From NCBI GenBank assembly GCA_944392285.1, contig CALXWF010000057.1:1-5417 (forward strand): DNA of 5,417 bases, in the 5' to 3' direction. Both the position numbers and the translations under genes were made by a program. The notes beneath the pieces were generated by a model. It did no database searches. It was given only the letters and a program-made list of their open reading frames with translations, and had not been told where the DNA came from. This document shows, piece after piece, positions 1-5,202 of this stretch. Each line of letters starts with the position of its first letter. The first letter of the stretch is position 1. This DNA is from an uncultured Alphaproteobacteria bacterium (GTDB lineage Bacteria; Pseudomonadota; Alphaproteobacteria; RF32; CAG-239).

Positions 1-32
1 TTATCGTTTTTTATAAGAAATGATAATTGGTT

Positions 33-71
33 AAAAAGACAAGAGCTATTGTTAATAGCTCTTGTCTTTTT
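33..71 (+). terminator. Strong rho-independent terminator hairpin
   Basis: A perfect 18-bp inverted repeat, arms at 33-50 and 54-71 with a 3-nt GTT loop. The left arm starts with five A and the right arm ends with five T, so it could terminate transcription in either direction. It probably ends a gene lying left of the window: one frame reaches a TGA at 21-23, ten bases before the stem, though only seven codons are visible. It also insulates the membrane-protein gene that starts at 151. Confidence 0.85.
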
Positions 72-78
72 CTATAAT
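49..78 (+). promoter_or_regulatory. Candidate sigma70-type promoter for the membrane-protein gene
   Basis: A perfect -10 hexamer TATAAT lies at 73-78. A partial -35 match, TTGTTA (49-54), lies 18 bp upstream, inside the terminator hairpin. The expected start near 85 would leave a leader of about 65 nt before the ATG at 151. The -10 is convincing by sequence; the -35 is weak and may be chance, because this stretch is very AT-rich. Confidence 0.4.
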
Positions 79-150
79 ATACTACAATATGAATTATAGT
101 CATTAACATTTAAAGTAAATACGTTTAATGCGTGTATATGGGGAACATTG

Positions 151-732
151 ATGATTGGCAAGGTTGAGAAGTGGATAGGGTATTTATTTTTAAGTTTGCT
201 GTTTTTGGGGCTTGTCTGTTTTTTGTGGACTGTCATGATGGAAACCAACACAATGGGGTCAGCCTGTTCGTCTACTTTGTGGCAAAAGCGGGGGACGGTC
301 GATAATCTGTATTTTCAATGGTTTTTGGAAGATGGATATCCTTGCCGTTATTCTGAAATGACTATTGACTTTTATGTGTTTTTTATACCATTTTATTATC
401 TCTACAAATATCTGGAAAGCAAAATCTGGAGAAAAAGTACTTCGTTTCTCTGGGATATTGGAGAAGTTACGGCTTTATTGCTTATTCACTGGGTCGTTTT
501 GCTGTCAGTTATTGATACTCACATTTTACCTTTGAGCGGAGAGGTAATTTATAATGCCTTTGCAGGCAGTTTGGTTGCGGTATTTCCGGTTTATGTTTTA
601 GCGCTTCTGCGCCGGCTGGCAATTAAGCTGGGAGCCGACAGCTTTCTTAAAGGAGTAATGGCTTTTATTTTGGGAGTGATTGTTTTTATTATTTGTACTT
701 TTACCGCCGGCTATTTCTTAATGAAATTATAA
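151..732 (+). CDS. Hypothetical five-helix inner-membrane protein
   Basis: I do not recognise this 193-residue protein. Hydrophobic segments at about 9-30, 71-88, 103-122, 133-153 and 168-190 suggest five transmembrane helices. The positive-inside rule (K4/K7; K86, K91, R94, K95; R154, R155, K159) places the N-terminus in the cytoplasm and the C-terminus outside. The 40-residue loop after helix 1 would be periplasmic and holds two cysteines, C39 and C65, which could form a disulfide. I chose ATG 151 because GGGGA at 140-144 lies 6 nt upstream; a TTG at 148 is in frame but would be too close to that site. No enzyme motif is visible. It is a single-gene unit between terminators, convergent with the rlmB operon. 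Codon composition does not stand out strongly. It is very probably a real gene, but its function is unknown. Confidence 0.75.
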   Translation: MIGKVEKWIGYLFLSLLFLGLVCFLWTVMMETNTMGSACSSTLWQKRGTVDNLYFQWFLEDGYPCRYSEMTIDFYVFFIPFYYLYKYLESKIWRKSTSFLWDIGEVTALLLIHWVVLLSVIDTHILPLSGEVIYNAFAGSLVAVFPVYVLALLRRLAIKLGADSFLKGVMAFILGVIVFIICTFTAGYFLMKL

Positions 733-771
733 TCAATGCGAAGATTACTTTTACGAAAGGAACGGATACTG

Positions 772-797
772 AAAAGGCGGGTTATTTCCCGCCTTTT
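772..797. terminator. Bidirectional terminator between convergent genes
   Basis: A 10-bp perfect stem (AAAAGGCGGG at 772-781, CCCGCCTTTT at 788-797) encloses a 6-nt loop. A T-run follows on the plus strand, and the A-run on the left gives a U-run on the minus strand. It lies 40 nt after the membrane-protein stop and 14 nt after the rlmB stop on the other strand, so it can serve both converging transcripts. Confidence 0.9.
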
Positions 798-810
798 TAC
801 CGGTTTAATT

Positions 811-1578
811 TTAGCTTCGCTTCATTTCGTAGAGGGCAATCGCCGCAGCTGTTGAAACATTCAGGCTTTCAACCCGCGGGTCTATCGGCAGTTTGACCGT
901 AATATCACAATTTTCTTCAATCAGACGGCGCATTCCTTTGCCTTCAGAGCCCATAATGACGGCGTTTTTGCCGCTTTTGTTCACTTTGTCAATGGTGTCT
1001 TTGGCATAACCGTCCATGCCGATGGTCCAAAAGCCGTTTTGTTTTAACTGCTCAAGCGCGCGTGAGAGGTTGGTGACGCGGCAGACGGGCAAAATGTCTA
1101 TCGTACCGGCAGAGGCCTTGGCCATGGCGGCGGTTTCGCAAGGAGAATTTTTATCTTGTAAAATGAGCGCCAAAGCACCAAAAGCGGCACAAGAGCGAAT
1201 GATGGCACCGATATTTTGCGGGTCGGTTACTTGGTCTAATACCAAAACCGTGCAGCTGTCTTTGGCGGCGGCCATTTCACAAATTTCCTCAAGAGAAAAA
1301 TTCGGCAGCGGGGCACAATAGAGCGCAAAGCCCTGATGTACGGCGTCAGCCGGAAGAATTTTGGCAAATTCACTTCGCTCAACGACTTTGATTTTGGTGT
1401 CATCAATATGGTGGGTTTCACACCAGTTTTTCAGCTCGGCAAAGTTTTCGCGGCAAGTTAAGACACGGTTGATGCGGCGTTTGGGGTTGGCTAAGGCTGA
1501 AAAAACAGCGTGGCGGCCGTATAAAATCAGCTCGGCGCCGGAGGTTTGCGGCTTTTGAGGACGATGATTTTTATTCAT
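811..1578 (-). CDS. rlmB: 23S rRNA (guanosine-2'-O-)-methyltransferase RlmB (SpoU/TrmH family)
   Basis: A 255-residue SAM-dependent 2'-O-ribose methyltransferase of the SpoU family; RlmB methylates the 23S rRNA G2251-equivalent in the peptidyl-transferase centre. An N-terminal substrate-binding domain (about 16-95, beginning LILYGRHAV) is followed by the knotted SPOUT domain. All three family motifs are present: LDQVTDPQNIGAIIR (114-128; N122, R128), VIMGSEGKGMRR (207-218; E212) and VKLPIDPRVESLNVSTAAA (228-246; N240). The length fits the family. The N-terminal 12 residues are polar and probably disordered. The ATG at 1578-1576 lies inside the end of the upstream phosphatase gene; the 8-bp overlap (ATGAATAA) points to translational coupling. 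It is the distal gene of a two-gene reverse operon ending at the 772-797 hairpin. A TrmH-family paralogue with another RNA target cannot be excluded. Confidence 0.93.
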   Translation of the reverse strand: MNKNHRPQKPQTSGAELILYGRHAVFSALANPKRRINRVLTCRENFAELKNWCETHHIDDTKIKVVERSEFAKILPADAVHQGFALYCAPLPNFSLEEICEMAAAKDSCTVLVLDQVTDPQNIGAIIRSCAAFGALALILQDKNSPCETAAMAKASAGTIDILPVCRVTNLSRALEQLKQNGFWTIGMDGYAKDTIDKVNKSGKNAVIMGSEGKGMRRLIEENCDITVKLPIDPRVESLNVSTAAAIALYEMKRS

Positions 1579-2218
1579 GATTATTTATGCTTTCAATAAG
1601 GGGAATAAATTCTGGCAAACTGCGGATGACATAGTCAGCCGGCGGGCCTTTATAGGTGTTTTTTGCATCAACAATTACCGCCGGACAATTCCAAAAACGA
1701 GCCATGGCAACATCGGCGCTGCCGTCACCTAAAACCAACATTTCTGCCGCAGGGGGGTATTGGTCTTGAAACAGGGCAGCACAGGCGTCGGCATGGGGTT
1801 TGTCATGTTCGAGTTCTCCGGCGCCGATAATGCGGTCAAAATATTTGCTCCAGCCGAGCTTGTTGATTTCGGCATTTAGGTAGGGGCGGTTTTTGTTGGT
1901 TAAAATATGACAAGAAATATTATGTTCGCGGCAATAACGTAAGATATCTTCGGCGCCGGCAAAAGGGCTGAGCAAGCGCAGATGATTTTCTTGAATAAAG
2001 CGATAAAAAACTTCTTTGGCCTTAGTTGCAATATTATCTCCGAAAACATTTTGAAAAATGTTGCGGTTTGAATATTTGCCGGCGGCTTCTTTAACCTGTT
2101 CATAGGTCATGGGCGGCAGCCCGAGAGCGGTGAAAGTTGCATCATAAGCGCTTTTGAGCGTCGGTATCGTATCTGCAAGGGTGCCGTCCCAGTCAAAAAC
2201 AATGTGTTTAACAGACAA
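1571..2218 (-). CDS. HAD-superfamily (subfamily IA) phosphatase, copy 1
   Basis: A 215-residue haloacid-dehalogenase-like phosphatase with all four catalytic motifs: I, FDWDGT (8-13; nucleophile D9, acid/base D11); II, ILTN (T107); III, HDKPH (K140); IV, GDGSAD (164-169; D165, D169). A helical C1-type cap lies between motifs I and II, as in phosphoglycolate-phosphatase/Gph-like proteins. I infer a small sugar-phosphate substrate. Because its paralogue sits divergently beside amgK-murU, MurNAc-6-phosphate (the MupP reaction of Pseudomonas) is a candidate; phosphoglycolate is the main alternative. The start is TTG: AGGAG (plus-strand 2225-2229) lies exactly 6 nt upstream, matching the arrangement of the paralogue, and alignment with copy 2 begins at residue 1. 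The stop overlaps the rlmB start by 8 bp. It is about 64% identical to copy 2 over 213 ungapped residues. Confidence 0.9.
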   Translation of the reverse strand: MSVKHIVFDWDGTLADTIPTLKSAYDATFTALGLPPMTYEQVKEAAGKYSNRNIFQNVFGDNIATKAKEVFYRFIQENHLRLLSPFAGAEDILRYCREHNISCHILTNKNRPYLNAEINKLGWSKYFDRIIGAGELEHDKPHADACAALFQDQYPPAAEMLVLGDGSADVAMARFWNCPAVIVDAKNTYKGPPADYVIRSLPEFIPLIESINNHE

Positions 2219-2283
2219 GAGTTTCTCCTGTTTAGTTTAAAAAATGATATTGTTATACTAATCTGATTTAAGAGGGGAGGTCA
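2219..2283. promoter_or_regulatory. Duplicated divergent promoter region upstream of HAD copy 1
   Basis: This 65-bp gap is a paralogue of the HAD2/amgK-murU divergent region. Its last 29 bases (2255-2283) match 3110-3138 at 22 positions by hand count. On the plus strand TATACT (2254-2259) is a good -10, now pointing at the amgK relic only. On the minus strand the overlapping TATAAC (plus 2252-2257) could serve the HAD1-rlmB operon. No convincing -35 is visible for either. The HAD1 ribosome-binding site is at 2225-2229. Confidence 0.5.
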
Positions 2284-2325
2284 ATGACAATTTGTATTAA
2301 GGACGCAAAAAAAGATATACCGTGA
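2284..2325 (+). pseudogene. Relic of the 5' end of amgK-murU
   Basis: An ATG at 2284 opens a 13-codon frame (MTICIKDAKKDIP, stop TGA at 2323-2325) that resembles the true amgK-murU start, MTILSRDEKR. The first ten bases are identical, and 22 of the first 33 match without gaps. Upstream similarity continues through TCAATG and into the promoter. Similarity is not traceable beyond about 2316, and the rest of the gene is absent. I read it as the truncated left end of the duplicated unit. It could still be translated as a 13-residue leader-like peptide, but nothing suggests a function. Confidence 0.75.
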
Positions 2326-2366
2326 AAGAAAGACGGTTGAAGGCTAAAATGTTTTTATAACTTTTT

Positions 2367-3053
2367 TTATCGCGCGTAGTTTGCGCTTTTTATGAGTAAT
2401 AATTTTTTGTCACGATTGTTTATGTTTTCTACAATATTGGTAAATTCGGGCAGAGCACGAATGATATAGTCGGCTTGGGGGCCTTTGTAGGTGTTTTGGC
2501 TGTCTAAAATAACCGCCTGACAGCCCCAAACTCTTGCCATGACCACATCAGAGTCGCCGTCGCCCAAAACCAACATTTCTCTGGTTGGTGGCGGTTGTCC
2601 TTGGAACAAGGCCGCACAGGCATCGGGGTGGGGTTTGTCATGTTTGAGTTCTCCGGAACCGATAACGCGGTCAAAATATTGCTCCCAGCCGAGCAAGTTC
2701 ATTTCATCATCAAGAAAAGGACGATTTTTTTTGGTTAAAATATGACATTTAATGTTGTGTTCGTTACAATAACGTAAAATATCTTCAGCGCCTTTTATGG
2801 GTTTAAGCAGGGCTAAATGGTGTGCTTTTATAAAACCATATAAAACTTTTTTGGCAGGTTCGGCAGCCTCATCTCCAAAAACTTTTTGAAAAAGAGTTTT
2901 GTCAGAGCGCTGTCCCGCGAGCTCGCGGATTTTTGCATAGCTAACCTCAGGCAGCTTCATAGACTTAAACGTATATTCGTAGGCCTTTTTTAAAACCGGA
3001 ACGGTGTCTACCAAAGTACCGTCCCAATCAAAAACAACGTGTTTGATTGACAC
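2367..3053 (-). CDS. HAD-superfamily (subfamily IA) phosphatase, copy 2, with novel C-terminal tail
   Basis: A 228-residue paralogue of the neighbouring HAD phosphatase with the catalytic set intact: FDWDGT (D9, D11), ILTK (T107), HDKPH (K140) and GDGDSD (D165, D169). Residue 108 after the motif II threonine is Lys here but Asn in copy 1, and the cap (about 20-85) is the most diverged part. The start is GTG, with AGGAG (plus-strand 3060-3064) 6 nt upstream. The gene is divergent from amgK-murU across an 85-bp gap, which suggests shared regulation and makes this copy the better MupP-like candidate (removal of the 6-phosphate from MurNAc-6-phosphate). Its last 14 or so residues (DKKLLLIKSANYAR) have no counterpart in copy 1: the stop was lost and the frame runs through the rlmB relic to a TAA at 2369-2367. 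The tail is basic and probably unstructured. Substrate assignment is inference; a general sugar-phosphate or phosphoglycolate phosphatase is possible. Confidence 0.9.
   Translation of the reverse strand: MSIKHVVFDWDGTLVDTVPVLKKAYEYTFKSMKLPEVSYAKIRELAGQRSDKTLFQKVFGDEAAEPAKKVLYGFIKAHHLALLKPIKGAEDILRYCNEHNIKCHILTKKNRPFLDDEMNLLGWEQYFDRVIGSGELKHDKPHPDACAALFQGQPPPTREMLVLGDGDSDVVMARVWGCQAVILDSQNTYKGPQADYIIRALPEFTNIVENINNRDKKLLLIKSANYAR
2375..2413 (-). pseudogene. Relic of the 5' end of rlmB inside the HAD2 tail
   Basis: Read on the minus strand from 2413, this stretch aligns without gaps to the first 13 codons of rlmB (1578-1540). By hand count 24 of 39 bases match, and in the rlmB frame it reads V-T-K-N-Y-Y-S-stop-K-A-Q-T-T against MNKNHRPQKPQTS. 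The start codon is changed to GTG and an in-frame TAA replaces codon 8, so it cannot encode RlmB. Its distance from the HAD2 start equals the distance from the rlmB start to the HAD1 start exactly (640 bp in both), which strongly supports common origin. Confidence 0.7.
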
Positions 3054-3138
3054 TTATGGCTCCTATTTTATCTTTAAGAAAAAATTAAGCGCAAAGTACT
3101 ATGCTCCTCATAGTAATCTTATTTGAAAGGTTTGGTCA
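3054..3138. promoter_or_regulatory. Divergent promoter region of HAD2 and amgK-murU
   Basis: This 85-bp gap separates the two divergent starts. For amgK-murU, CATAGT (3109-3114) is the base-for-base counterpart of TATACT in the duplicated region and is a plausible -10. TTAAGC (3085-3090) is a weak -35 at 18 bp, and GAAAGG (3125-3130) is the ribosome-binding site, 8 nt before ATG. For HAD2 the ribosome-binding site is at 3060-3064; no clear promoter boxes were found on that strand. Confidence 0.5.
3097..3115. promoter_or_regulatory. Inverted repeat, possible operator
   Basis: A perfect 7-bp inverted repeat, TACTATG-CTCCT-CATAGTA, overlaps the putative amgK-murU -10. Its centre lies midway between the two divergent genes. 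The symmetry and position suit a dimeric regulator controlling both directions, but the family of such a regulator cannot be read from the site. The paralogous region upstream of HAD1 lacks the left arm. It might equally be a chance palindrome. Confidence 0.35.
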
Positions 3139-4842
3139 ATGACAATTTTAAGTCGAGATGAAAAAAGACAAAATTTTATTTTCAAAAATTTGGGCGCAAA
3201 TGTCCCGCAATGCCGCAAATTAGCTGCTGATGCGTCGTCTCGAACTTATTGGCGAATTTGCCTGCCGGAAGATAAAACTTTGATTTTGCTTGATGATGAA
3301 AGTGGACGAAATAAGTGTGATATGTTTGTAAAATTGTCTAATTTGCTCTGCGAATCGGGCGTGAGAGCGCCAAAAGTCGTAGCGGCAGATTTGCAAGATC
3401 ATTTTTTGTTGCTTGAAGATTTCGGTGACGGCACATTTACCCGCCTCTTAAACACACAAAACGAAAAAGAATTATATTCTCTTGGAACCGAGGCTTTGGT
3501 AAAAATCAGCAAAATTAACAAATTTCCCACAGATATCGGACAGCTTGATGCCAAAAGAATCGTTTCCGATATTATGTTTTTGTTGAATGATTATTATCCG
3601 TTGGTCTTTTCAAAGCCGGCACCCACCGCGCTAAAAGAGAGGTTTGAACAAATTGTCAAACGCTTGCTGCCCATGGCTTTTTTGGTACCGAACGGTTTGG
3701 TGCTTTGGGATTATCATGTGGATAATTTGATGATGCTTGAAAACGGCGACTGCGGGGTTTTGGATTTTCAAGATGCTTTGGTCGGTCCTTTGAGTTATGA
3801 TATCATGAGTCTGGTCGAAGATGCCAGACGCGAGGTTTCGCCTGAGGTCGCGGCTGAAATGAAAGAGAAATTTTATCGTAGCTTAACAGGTGTCAGCCAA
3901 GAAGATTTTGAGGCTTCTTTTAAGTTTATGTCCATGTTTCGGCATATGCGGGTGTTGGGACGTTTTGCTGATTTATATGTTAAGAGCGGCAAAGACCGCT
4001 ATTTGGCTTTTATGCCCCATGTCTGGAAAATGTTGGAAAAAACGCTTGAATTTCCGCCTTTTTCAGAGATGAGAGCTTTTGTTGATGAGGTGTTTGCGCC
4101 AAAAATCCGCCCTCTGGTGCCAAAACGTGCGGTAAATCAGGCCTTTTTATTGGCGGCAGGTCGCGGCGTGCGCATGGCACATCTGACGGATAATTGCCCC
4201 AAGCCTTTGGTGAAAGTCGGCTCTAAGGCTTTGATAGATTATAATTTTGAAAAGTTGGCGCGCATTAATATTAAGCAAGTGACGGTTAATGTTTGTTATC
4301 TCGGGGAGCAGATTAAGGCACATTTGCAAAATCTTCAGGGTTTTAATTTGCAAATCAGTGAAGAAACAGAAGCCCTCGAAACCGGCGGCGGAATCAAAAA
4401 AGCCTTGCCCATGCTTAAAAATGAGCCGATTTTGGTTTTAAACAGCGATACCTTTTGGCTGGAAAAAGAAGGTGTTTCAAGTCTTGAAAAATTGGTCGCG
4501 GCTTGGGACGAGGAAAAATTTGATATCGTTTTGTTGTTGCAGCCGCTTGATAAAATTGTCGGCGATGCGGGAATCGGTAATTATAAAATCGTTAACGGAC
4601 ATCCGCAAAGAAATGTTGCGGCAAAAACAGAGGGATTTCCTTATTTGTTTACGGGGGCTTCCATTGTCCATCCAAAAGTTTTTGCCGATGCCCCGGACGG
4701 AAAATTCAGTCTGAGAGATTTATTTGATAAGGCAGAGGCTCAAGGACGCCTCGGTTATACAACGGGAGAGGGCGTGCTTTTTCATGTCGGAACACCTAAA
4801 GCTCTTGATTTGGCAGAAAAATATTTACAGGCAAGTGAATAA
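3139..4842 (+). CDS. AmgK-MurU fusion: MurNAc/GlcNAc anomeric kinase and MurNAc-1-P uridylyltransferase
   Basis: A 567-residue cytosolic protein with two domains. Residues 1 to about 325 are an aminoglycoside-phosphotransferase-like kinase resembling AmgK: an ATP-binding N-lobe starting DASSRTYWR (31-39), catalytic loop LWDYHVDNLM (189-198; D191, N196), metal-binding DFQDA (209-213) and GPLSYD (216-221). Residues 333-567 are a sugar-phosphate nucleotidyltransferase resembling MurU: LAAGRGVRM (338-346), PKPLV (354-358), ETGGGIKKAL (414-423) and NSDTFW (435-440; metal ligand D437). Together they would turn MurNAc into MurNAc-1-phosphate and then UDP-MurNAc, the recycling route that bypasses the fosfomycin target MurA. 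In Pseudomonas these are two adjacent proteins; here they share one uninterrupted frame with a short linker near 320-332. W190 stands where I expect Arg in many relatives. The ATG has GAAAGG 8 nt upstream. Other sugar kinase/nucleotidyltransferase pairs (for example heptose activation) are the alternative. The fold assignment is firm; the substrate is inferred. Confidence 0.88.
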   Translation: MTILSRDEKRQNFIFKNLGANVPQCRKLAADASSRTYWRICLPEDKTLILLDDESGRNKCDMFVKLSNLLCESGVRAPKVVAADLQDHFLLLEDFGDGTFTRLLNTQNEKELYSLGTEALVKISKINKFPTDIGQLDAKRIVSDIMFLLNDYYPLVFSKPAPTALKERFEQIVKRLLPMAFLVPNGLVLWDYHVDNLMMLENGDCGVLDFQDALVGPLSYDIMSLVEDARREVSPEVAAEMKEKFYRSLTGVSQEDFEASFKFMSMFRHMRVLGRFADLYVKSGKDRYLAFMPHVWKMLEKTLEFPPFSEMRAFVDEVFAPKIRPLVPKRAVNQAFLLAAGRGVRMAHLTDNCPKPLVKVGSKALIDYNFEKLARINIKQVTVNVCYLGEQIKAHLQNLQGFNLQISEETEALETGGGIKKALPMLKNEPILVLNSDTFWLEKEGVSSLEKLVAAWDEEKFDIVLLLQPLDKIVGDAGIGNYKIVNGHPQRNVAAKTEGFPYLFTGASIVHPKVFADAPDGKFSLRDLFDKAEAQGRLGYTTGEGVLFHVGTPKALDLAEKYLQASE

Positions 4843-4866
4843 ATCCTAAGAATGTGAAAAAAACTG

Positions 4867-4896
4867 TTGACAAAGAGCGCAAAATAAGATTATTTG
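4867..4896 (+). promoter_or_regulatory. Candidate promoter of the tRNA-Tyr/tRNA-Gly/tuf unit
   Basis: A perfect -35 hexamer TTGACA lies at 4867-4872. TATTTG (4891-4896), 18 bp downstream, is only a partial -10; TTATTT at 17 bp is weaker. Transcription would start near 4903, about 50 nt before tRNA-Tyr. The 110-bp gap 4843-4952 holds no other gene and no convincing terminator for amgK-murU, so read-through from that gene is also possible. Confidence 0.45.
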
Positions 4897-4952
4897 CAGG
4901 ATAGTGATTGTAAAAAGGATGATAAATCCTCATTCCTTGTTTTAGATATAAC

Positions 4953-5038
4953 GGAGGGGTGGCAGAGCGGTCAAATGCAACGGACTGTAAATCCGTCGAC
5001 TTCGGTCTACGAAAGTTCAAATCTTTCCCCCTCCACCA
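4953..5038 (+). tRNA. tRNA-Tyr (GTA)
   Basis: An 86-nt class II tRNA with encoded CCA. The acceptor stem GGAGGGG (4953-4959) pairs fully with CCCCTCC (5028-5034), followed by discriminator A and CCA. The anticodon stem is ACGGA/TCCGT with loop CTGTAAA and anticodon GTA at 4987-4989. The long variable arm has a GAC-TTCG-GTC stem-loop (4998-5007), as expected for bacterial tRNA-Tyr. The T arm is GAAAG-TTCAAAT-CTTTC (5011-5027). It is first in a tRNA-tRNA-tuf run. Confidence 0.97.
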
Positions 5039-5074
5039 TTTTTAACAAGGAACTCTCGTGAAGAGGTTGATTAA

Positions 5075-5148
5075 GCGGGTGTAGCTCAATGGTAGAGCAG
5101 AAGCCTTCCAAGCTTATGACGGGGGTTCGATTCCCCTCACCCGCTCCA
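5075..5148 (+). tRNA. tRNA-Gly (TCC)
   Basis: A 74-nt tRNA with encoded CCA. The acceptor stem GCGGGTG (5075-5081) pairs with CACCCGC (5138-5144), with discriminator T. The D arm is GCTC-AATGGTA-GAGC (5084-5098). The anticodon loop CTTCCAA gives anticodon TCC at 5107-5109, and the T arm GGGGG-TTCGATT-CCCCT contains one G-T pair. The outermost anticodon-stem position (5100/5116) is a G-A mismatch. It follows tRNA-Tyr by 36 nt and is probably processed from the same transcript. Confidence 0.97.
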
Positions 5149-5202
5149 AATTTTCCCCTTCTAAAATATCGGTCTTAACAACAAACTTAGGATTTTTTGA
5201 CA

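Larger units (their letters stand above)
1540..2316. repeat. Tandem duplication, unit copy 1
   Basis: The unit contains the first 13 codons of rlmB, the whole HAD1 gene, the divergent promoter region and the first 11 codons of an amgK copy. It is 777 bp long against 797 bp for copy 2; the 20-bp difference lies entirely in the promoter gap (65 versus 85 bp). The outer limits are where I can still see similarity, so the original unit may have been longer. Confidence 0.75.
2375..3171. repeat. Tandem duplication, unit copy 2
   Basis: The unit contains the rlmB 5' relic, the whole HAD2 gene, the divergent promoter region and the first 11 codons of the intact amgK-murU gene. It is in the same orientation as copy 1. 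The two are separated by 58 bp (2317-2374) of eroded sequence that must contain the duplication joint; I see no insertion sequence or target-site repeat there. Confidence 0.75.

Noticed and set aside
1..23. Possible 3' end of an upstream forward gene (seven codons, then TGA at 21-23)
   Set aside because: Too short to identify; another frame also stops at 14-16. It is only suggested by the terminator that follows.
693..896. A 67-codon forward frame overlapping the end of the membrane-protein gene and the rlmB 3' end
   Set aside because: It spans a terminator hairpin and lies antisense to rlmB; no ribosome-binding site and no protein-like features.
1016..1558. Forward frames of 101 and 65 codons opposite rlmB
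   Set aside because: Antisense shadows of a well-supported conserved gene, with no start signals of their own.
2319..2337. ACCGT/ACGGT hairpin which, read on the minus strand, is followed by a T-rich run; possible HAD2 terminator
   Set aside because: Only 5 bp of stem with a 9-nt loop and the T-run offset; too weak to call a terminator.
2317..2374. A mobile element as the cause of the duplication
   Set aside because: No transposase fragment, terminal inverted repeat or target-site duplication is visible in the joint region; recombination or slippage is simpler.
4916..4930. AGGAT/ATCCT hairpin between amgK-murU and tRNA-Tyr
   Set aside because: A 5-bp stem without an immediate U-run; not a convincing terminator or regulatory structure.
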